NCBI GenBank assembly: GCA_958447445.1
Contig: CAUDAE010000031.1
Location: 1 to 15,365, forward strand
Length of the DNA: 15,365 nt
Reading direction: 5' to 3'
Source: an uncultured Collinsella sp.
GTDB lineage: Bacteria; Actinomycetota; Coriobacteriia; Coriobacteriales; Coriobacteriaceae
In this document: positions 6,475 through 15,365 of the stretch, in pieces
Layout: every line of letters begins with the position of its first letter
Numbering within the stretch: the first letter of the stretch is position 1
The notes under the pieces: model-generated
What the model was told of the DNA's origin: nothing
What the model saw: the letters and a program-made list of their open reading frames with translations, nothing else
Database searches by the model: none
Program-made: the position numbers and the translations under genes

Positions 6475-6722
6475 GTGGTCGGCCACGACCAGCGCGGGCA
6501 AAATAGGCCTCCGGCTGCAAACCAGATGCTGACCAAACACTTGACGAAAAGCTTGACCGAAAATGCGCACCGCAACAAAACCGCAGGTAAACATAGACGG
6601 CCAACCCGCCCTTTTGAGCCAGATACCCACAGCCACCACAGAAACAACAGGTGACCACAGCCCAAGAAGTCGACAAATAAACACCCGTACGTCGACAAAC
6701 GAGCAAATCGCTCGCAAAGAGT

Positions 6723-6763
6723 GTCCCCAACGACTAGACAAAAAATGACTAGTCATTGGGGAC
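6723..6763. repeat. 15-base inverted repeat with GTCCCCAA ends
   Basis: Arms 6723-6737 and 6749-6763 match at 14 of 15 positions around an 11-base A-rich loop (6738-6748). The right arm overlaps a 12-base perfect palindrome ATGACTAGTCAT. TTGGGGAC occurs again about 28 bases further on (6784-6791) and also at 3437-3443 after csoR, suggesting related dispersed elements. It lies downstream of gltD and could help end that transcript, although the T-run is in the loop, not after the stem. Confidence 0.7.
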
Positions 6764-6822
6764 GTTCCTTTTGGGCCGGCCGTTGGGGACAGCCCTTGAC
6801 GATTCAGCTGTGGACAGCCGCC

Positions 6823-8304
<1,482 letters not shown>

Positions 8305-8309
8305 GGCAC

Positions 8310-13004
<4,695 letters not shown>

Positions 13005-13072
13005 CGCGATCCTCCCCTAGATATTTAGACAGTCAGTTGAATAGGCATACTAGGAGCATCGCCGGCCCGTTG

Positions 13073-13095
13073 TGTTTCCCGCCCGTTTCGAAACA
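13073..13095. promoter_or_regulatory. Inverted repeat upstream of gltB, candidate operator
   Basis: TGTTTC (13073-13078) and GAAACA (13090-13095) form a perfect inverted repeat with an 11-base spacer. The right half overlaps a 10-base perfect palindrome GTTTCGAAAC (13085-13094). It lies about 70 bases before the gltB start. The general form (TGT...ACA) resembles nitrogen-regulator sites, but no regulator is encoded nearby and no clear -35/-10 pair was found. Confidence 0.3.
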
Positions 13096-13118
13096 ATCGC
13101 GTAACGCACACCCTACGA

Positions 13119-13172
13119 GTGGACACCGCCGACCTCAAGGACGGCAACAAGGGCCCCAAGTTCGACCTGTAA
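13119..13172 (+). pseudogene. Probable C-terminal remnant of a lost gene
   Basis: Reading plus from 13119, 17 codons give VDTADLKDGNKGPKFDL followed by TAA at 13170-13172. Every one of these 17 codons ends in G or C, the pattern of real genes here, while the bases just upstream in the same frame (ACC CTA CGA and earlier) lack it. No start codon with a ribosome site precedes it. It therefore looks like the 3' end of a gene whose body was deleted, or was replaced up to about 13118. I do not recognise the parent protein. Confidence 0.45.
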
Positions 13173-13189
13173 GCTCACCGCTTCAAACA

Positions 13190-13244
13190 TCTCAATCTGT
13201 AACAGTAAGACCCAATTTCCATCCCTAGTTGTTACAGATCAAGA
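13190..13244. repeat. 55-base palindromic element, copy 3 (CTGTAAC family)
   Basis: Left arm TCTCAATCTGTAAC (13190-13203) and right arm GTTACAGATCAAGA (13231-13244) are separated by exactly 27 bases, as in the other two copies. Arm changes relative to copy 1 fall in the outer part (CGAT to CAAT; ATTGAGA to ATCAAGA), while CTGTAAC/GTTACAG is unchanged. It lies in the divergent gltB-mntH gap, 123 bases before mntH and 185 before gltB. Confidence 0.88.
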
Positions 13245-13302
13245 CATTTCGGTAATCCCCTTTCACCATCCTATTCAAATACAACAATTTTGTTAGTCTT
13301 GG

Positions 13303-13331
13303 TTAACTTCTTAGCCTAAAACGGGTATCCT
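13303..13331 (+). promoter_or_regulatory. Tentative mntH promoter with TTAGCCTAA palindrome
   Basis: A weak -35 TTAACT (13303-13308) and -10 TATCCT (13326-13331) are 17 bases apart, each matching consensus at 4 of 6. The spacer holds the 9-base odd palindrome TTAGCCTAA (13311-13319), like the core of DtxR-family metal-regulator sites. Flanking bases do not match the full 19-base DtxR consensus. Control of an Mn/Fe importer by a metal repressor here is plausible but unproven. Confidence 0.35.
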
Positions 13332-13367
13332 TTGCGGAGTCAAACAAACGGCACGCAGGAGCTCACC

Positions 13368-14624
13368 ATGCTCAACCATCTCAAACAACACTTTGGCTCG
13401 CACCGCACCGGAGGCCACGGAGGTCTGGATATCGCCCGGCATATCGGCCCCGGGCTGCTCGTGACCGTCGGCTTTATCGATCCGGGCAACTGGGCCTCCA
13501 ACATGGCCGCCGGCTCGCAGTTTGGCTACGCGCTGCTGTGGATCGTCACGCTGTCCACGATCATGCTGATCGTCTTGCAGCACAACGCGGCGCACCTGGG
13601 CATCGCCACGGGCGCCTGCCTTGCCGAGGCCACGACCCGCTTTCTCCCCCGCTTCGTTGGGCGCACGGTGCTCGCCAGTGCCTATCTCGCGACCATCGCC
13701 ACCGCCATGGCCGAAGTCCTGGGTGGCGCGATTGCCCTTCAAATGCTCTTTGGGCTGCCCGTGCGCGCGGGCTGCGTCATCGTGGCGGCAGTATCGATGG
13801 CGATGCTCATGACGAGCTCCTACAAGCGCGCCGAGCGATGGATCATCGCCTTCGTAGGCGTGGTAGGGCTCTCGTTTTTGGCCGAGCTTGCACTAGTCAA
13901 GGTCGACTGGCCGCAAGCCGCCGCAAGCTGGATCACGCCCAGCATGCCCACTGGCTCGGCCGCGATTATCGTTAGTGTCCTGGGTGCGGTCGTTATGCCC
14001 CACAACCTCTTCCTGCACTCCGAGGTCATCCAATCCATGCACTTCGAAGGCCAAGGCGAGCAGGTTATCGAAGAGCGTCTGCGCTATGAGCTCTTCGACA
14101 CGCTCTTTTCGATGGGCGTGGGCTGGGCAATCAACTCGGCCATGGTCATCCTGGCCGCAACGACCTTCTTTGCTCACGGCATTGTCGTAGACGACCTCGC
14201 CGTCGCAGCGGACACGCTCTCCCCCATTCTGGGCCCGGCAAGCTCGACCATCTTTGCGGTGGCACTACTGTTTGCGGGCATATCGAGTAGTGTGACGGTG
14301 GGCATGGCGGCAGGCACCATCACCGCGGGCATGTTCGACGAGGAATACGACATCCACGACCGACATTCCTCGATCGGGGTGGCGGCCTGTTTCGTCGGCG
14401 CAGTGACGGCGTGCCTGGTCGTCCCAAATCCTTTTGAAGGTCTCATCTGGAGTCAGGCATTGTTGTCGCTTCAGTTGCCGATTACGGTCTTTGTGCTCAT
14501 ACGACTCACCAGTTCGCGCCGCGTCATGGGCAAATACGCCAACTCGCGCCCGCTCAACGCGCTGCTCGTAGGGATCGGCGTCATCGTGACGATTCTCGAC
14601 ATCGTGCTGCTAACGGGAATGTAA
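13368..14624 (+). CDS. mntH: NRAMP-family Mn(II)/Fe(II) importer
   Basis: 418 residues with about 11 membrane helices; a proton-coupled importer of divalent manganese and iron. The helix 1 motif DPGNW gives metal ligands Asp38 and Asn41. The helix 6 motif AVVMPHN gives Ala207 and Met210, with His212. The soft Met ligand together with DPGN is the transition-metal signature, distinguishing it from Mg-type relatives. Start ATG 13368 has AGGAG (13357-13361) 6 bases upstream; a TTG 12 codons earlier has none. It stands alone on the plus strand, divergent from gltB and convergent with the rubredoxin. No T-rich terminator is seen for this strand; the hairpin at 14703-14736 may serve. Confidence 0.95.
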   Translation: MLNHLKQHFGSHRTGGHGGLDIARHIGPGLLVTVGFIDPGNWASNMAAGSQFGYALLWIVTLSTIMLIVLQHNAAHLGIATGACLAEATTRFLPRFVGRTVLASAYLATIATAMAEVLGGAIALQMLFGLPVRAGCVIVAAVSMAMLMTSSYKRAERWIIAFVGVVGLSFLAELALVKVDWPQAAASWITPSMPTGSAAIIVSVLGAVVMPHNLFLHSEVIQSMHFEGQGEQVIEERLRYELFDTLFSMGVGWAINSAMVILAATTFFAHGIVVDDLAVAADTLSPILGPASSTIFAVALLFAGISSSVTVGMAAGTITAGMFDEEYDIHDRHSSIGVAACFVGAVTACLVVPNPFEGLIWSQALLSLQLPITVFVLIRLTSSRRVMGKYANSRPLNALLVGIGVIVTILDIVLLTGM

Positions 14625-14654
14625 TTGAGATGGCGTGACTGTCCAGATATAACG

Positions 14655-14695
14655 TCTTAATCTGTAACACGTGAGACCGTTTTAAACCGTCAGAT
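14655..14695. repeat. Decayed copy of the 55-base element
   Basis: The left arm TCTTAATCTGTAAC (14655-14668) is close to the family arm. The expected right arm is degraded: GTCAGAT (14689-14695) looks like GTTACAGAT with two bases lost, and the spacing is 20 rather than 27. The interior GAGACC..TTTT partly resembles the interior of copy 1. It lies between the convergent mntH and rubredoxin genes, partly against the rubredoxin terminator. Confidence 0.5.
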
Positions 14696-14736
14696 AAATC
14701 AAAAGGGTCCCGGCCGAGAATTCGACCGGGACCCTT
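14696..14736 (-). terminator. Rho-independent terminator of the rubredoxin gene
   Basis: Stem AAGGGTCCCGG (14703-14713) / CCGGGACCCTT (14726-14736) is perfect over 11 pairs. Reading the minus strand, the stem is followed by TTTTGATTT, so it terminates transcription from the rubredoxin side. On the plus strand no T-run follows, so stopping of mntH transcripts would be weaker. Confidence 0.85.
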
Positions 14737-14775
14737 GGACAGAGCTATGTTCGGCTTTCGCCGTGTGCCTGCGAG

Positions 14776-14919
14776 CTACTCCTCGACGAGCTCAAACTGA
14801 TCGGGACCGACGCCGCACACCGGGCACACGTAGTCCTCGGGCAGCTCGGGCGTGTCGACCTCAACCTCGTAACCGCAAACGGTGCACACAAACTTATACG
14901 TCTTCTTCTCCTCAGCCAT
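14776..14919 (-). CDS. Compact rubredoxin
   Basis: 47 residues; a one-iron electron carrier. Iron ligands are Cys12 and Cys15 (CTVCGYE) and Cys32 and Cys35 (CPVCGVGPDQFE), with the normal rubredoxin end PDQFELVEE. The two knuckles are separated by only 16 residues, against about 29 in standard rubredoxins. The aromatic DPxxGD..GI.PGT.F stretch is missing, although LPEDYVCPVCG is kept. ATG 14919 has a GGAGA ribosome site; a longer start 13 codons upstream lies over it and is unlikely. It follows a flavin reductase gene with an 89-base gap that carries a possible own promoter. It probably accepts electrons from that flavoprotein. Confidence 0.88.
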   Translation of the reverse strand: MAEEKKTYKFVCTVCGYEVEVDTPELPEDYVCPVCGVGPDQFELVEE

Positions 14920-14963
14920 GATGTTCTCCTCTCGAACGCGACTGGTGATGTACTTCACTTATT

Positions 14964-14991
14964 AGTATAGATTCTCAATAAAATAATGCAA
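14964..14991 (-). promoter_or_regulatory. Probable rubredoxin promoter
   Basis: On the minus strand a good -10 TATACT (14964-14969) lies 16 bases from a weaker -35 TTGCAT (14986-14991), in a markedly AT-rich stretch (about 14950-15008). The transcript would start about 35-40 bases before the rubredoxin ATG. It would allow rubredoxin to be made apart from the flavin reductase. Confidence 0.5.
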
Positions 14992-15008
14992 GTATTTTTA
15001 GAACATTT

Positions 15009-15365
15009 CTAGCCTTGATACGACGAGGCTTTGGGCGGGGTCTTGCCCTTTAGCACCTTGTGATAGTAGTCGTACGTCAGCGGCGTCTCGTCGCTCAGGC
15101 ACTCGGCATCCTCGACCTCGCCAATAAACAGCAGATGCGTGCCCACATCCACAGTGTCGATCAAACGGCAGCTAAACAGGGCCGCCGCGTGCTCGGGCAC
15201 ATAGGGCATGCCCAGAGCCGTCTCGCGGGTCTCGTATTTGGCAAACTTGTCATAATCGCTGCTGGTGCGGAACCCAAAGTTACCGATGTAGAGCATGTCG
15301 GCGGTCTGATCGATCACGGTCAGTGCAAACGCCTTGGCAGACGAGATAACACCAGACGTGACATT
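15009..15365 (-). CDS. Flavin reductase-domain protein, N-terminus beyond window
   Basis: 118 C-terminal residues are visible; the frame stays open to the window edge, so the gene begins outside. The internal GTG at 15317 is not a credible start because conserved sequence (AFALTVIDQTADM) runs across it. GNFGFRTSSDYDKF matches the conserved G.FGFRSGRDVDKF stretch of FMN-binding split-barrel flavin reductases. HAAALFSCRLIDTVDVGTHLLF and the C-terminal YDYYHKVLKGKTPPKASSY are also typical. The protein should bind FMN and pass electrons from NAD(P)H. Its C-terminal PPKASSY is the point where high-molecular-weight rubredoxins continue into a rubredoxin domain; here the gene stops and rubredoxin is a separate downstream gene. 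Confidence 0.88.
   Translation of the reverse strand, partial: NVTSGVISSAKAFALTVIDQTADMLYIGNFGFRTSSDYDKFAKYETRETALGMPYVPEHAAALFSCRLIDTVDVGTHLLFIGEVEDAECLSDETPLTYDYYHKVLKGKTPPKASSYQG

Larger units (their letters stand above)
6428..6822. other. Gene-free stretch with strong A-over-T skew
   Basis: These 395 bases separate the end of gltD from the start of the unknown 235-residue gene. From 6541 to 6720 the plus strand has roughly 38% A and 11% T, so the minus strand is T/G-rich. Minus-strand reading frames here have only about half G/C third positions, unlike real genes in this window. Visible small structures are a direct repeat GTCGACAAA (6669-6677 and 6691-6699) and a 5-bp stem CGAGC (6700-6704) / GCTCG (6710-6714). 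On the minus strand that stem is followed by TTTGT and could be a weak gltD terminator. A larger palindrome is listed separately. Confidence 0.6.

Noticed and set aside
6424..6756. A 110-codon minus-strand frame whose stop overlaps the start of the unknown gene (ATGA)
   Set aside because: The overlap looks like translational coupling, but only about half its codons end in G or C, it starts inside a palindromic repeat and has no ribosome site. Two other minus frames are open over the same T/G-rich stretch.
13037..13228. A 63-codon plus-strand frame in the gltB-mntH gap
   Set aside because: Runs through the 55-base repeat arm and lacks gene-like codon use; the better signal there is the different frame at 13119-13172.

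Overview
The window looks like chromosomal DNA of a high-GC anaerobic actinobacterium. Gene content, codon use and the style of the intergenic repeats most resemble Collinsella or a close Coriobacteriia relative. That assignment rests on recollection of the group, not on a search. Coding regions are GC-rich with strong G/C preference at third positions, while the gaps are more AT-rich and full of palindromes. I see no tRNA, rRNA, CRISPR array, insertion sequence or phage gene.

Layout: (1) 1-3427, plus strand: a copper-efflux locus, copA (Cu+ P1B-type ATPase), a CopZ-like metallochaperone and csoR (copper-sensing repressor). A CsoR-type operator/promoter sits in front of copA, and each gap between the genes holds a large palindrome. 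(2) 3540-4013, plus: a small two-helix membrane protein with a C-terminal zinc ribbon, ending at a strong bidirectional terminator. (3) 4107-5477, minus: a secreted-signal-free metal-dependent amidohydrolase. (4) 5720-6427, minus: a 235-residue protein I do not recognise, followed upstream by about 400 bases without a credible gene. (5) 6823-13004, minus: gltB-gltD, both subunits of NADPH-type glutamate synthase, 5 bases apart. (6) 13005-13367: a divergent gap with a probable 3' gene remnant and a palindromic repeat, then mntH (13368-14624, plus), an NRAMP-type Mn/Fe importer. (7) 14776-15365, minus: a flavin-reductase-domain protein cut by the window edge, followed by a very compact rubredoxin.

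How the genes work together: CsoR senses Cu(I) and releases the copA promoter, CopZ carries Cu(I) and CopA pumps it out. GltB and GltD make glutamate from glutamine and 2-oxoglutarate. The flavin reductase/rubredoxin pair looks like an unfused version of the high-molecular-weight rubredoxin that feeds electrons to flavodiiron oxygen/NO reductases, which fits an anaerobe.

The most notable signal is not a gene. Three intergenic regions carry the same 55-base element: 14-base inverted arms around TCTCRATCTGTAAC, always separated by exactly 27 bases of diverged sequence. It sits 120-155 bases upstream of three start codons, and there are two decayed or half copies elsewhere. At least four further, different palindromes occupy the other gaps, including a perfect 24-base inverted repeat between copZ and csoR.
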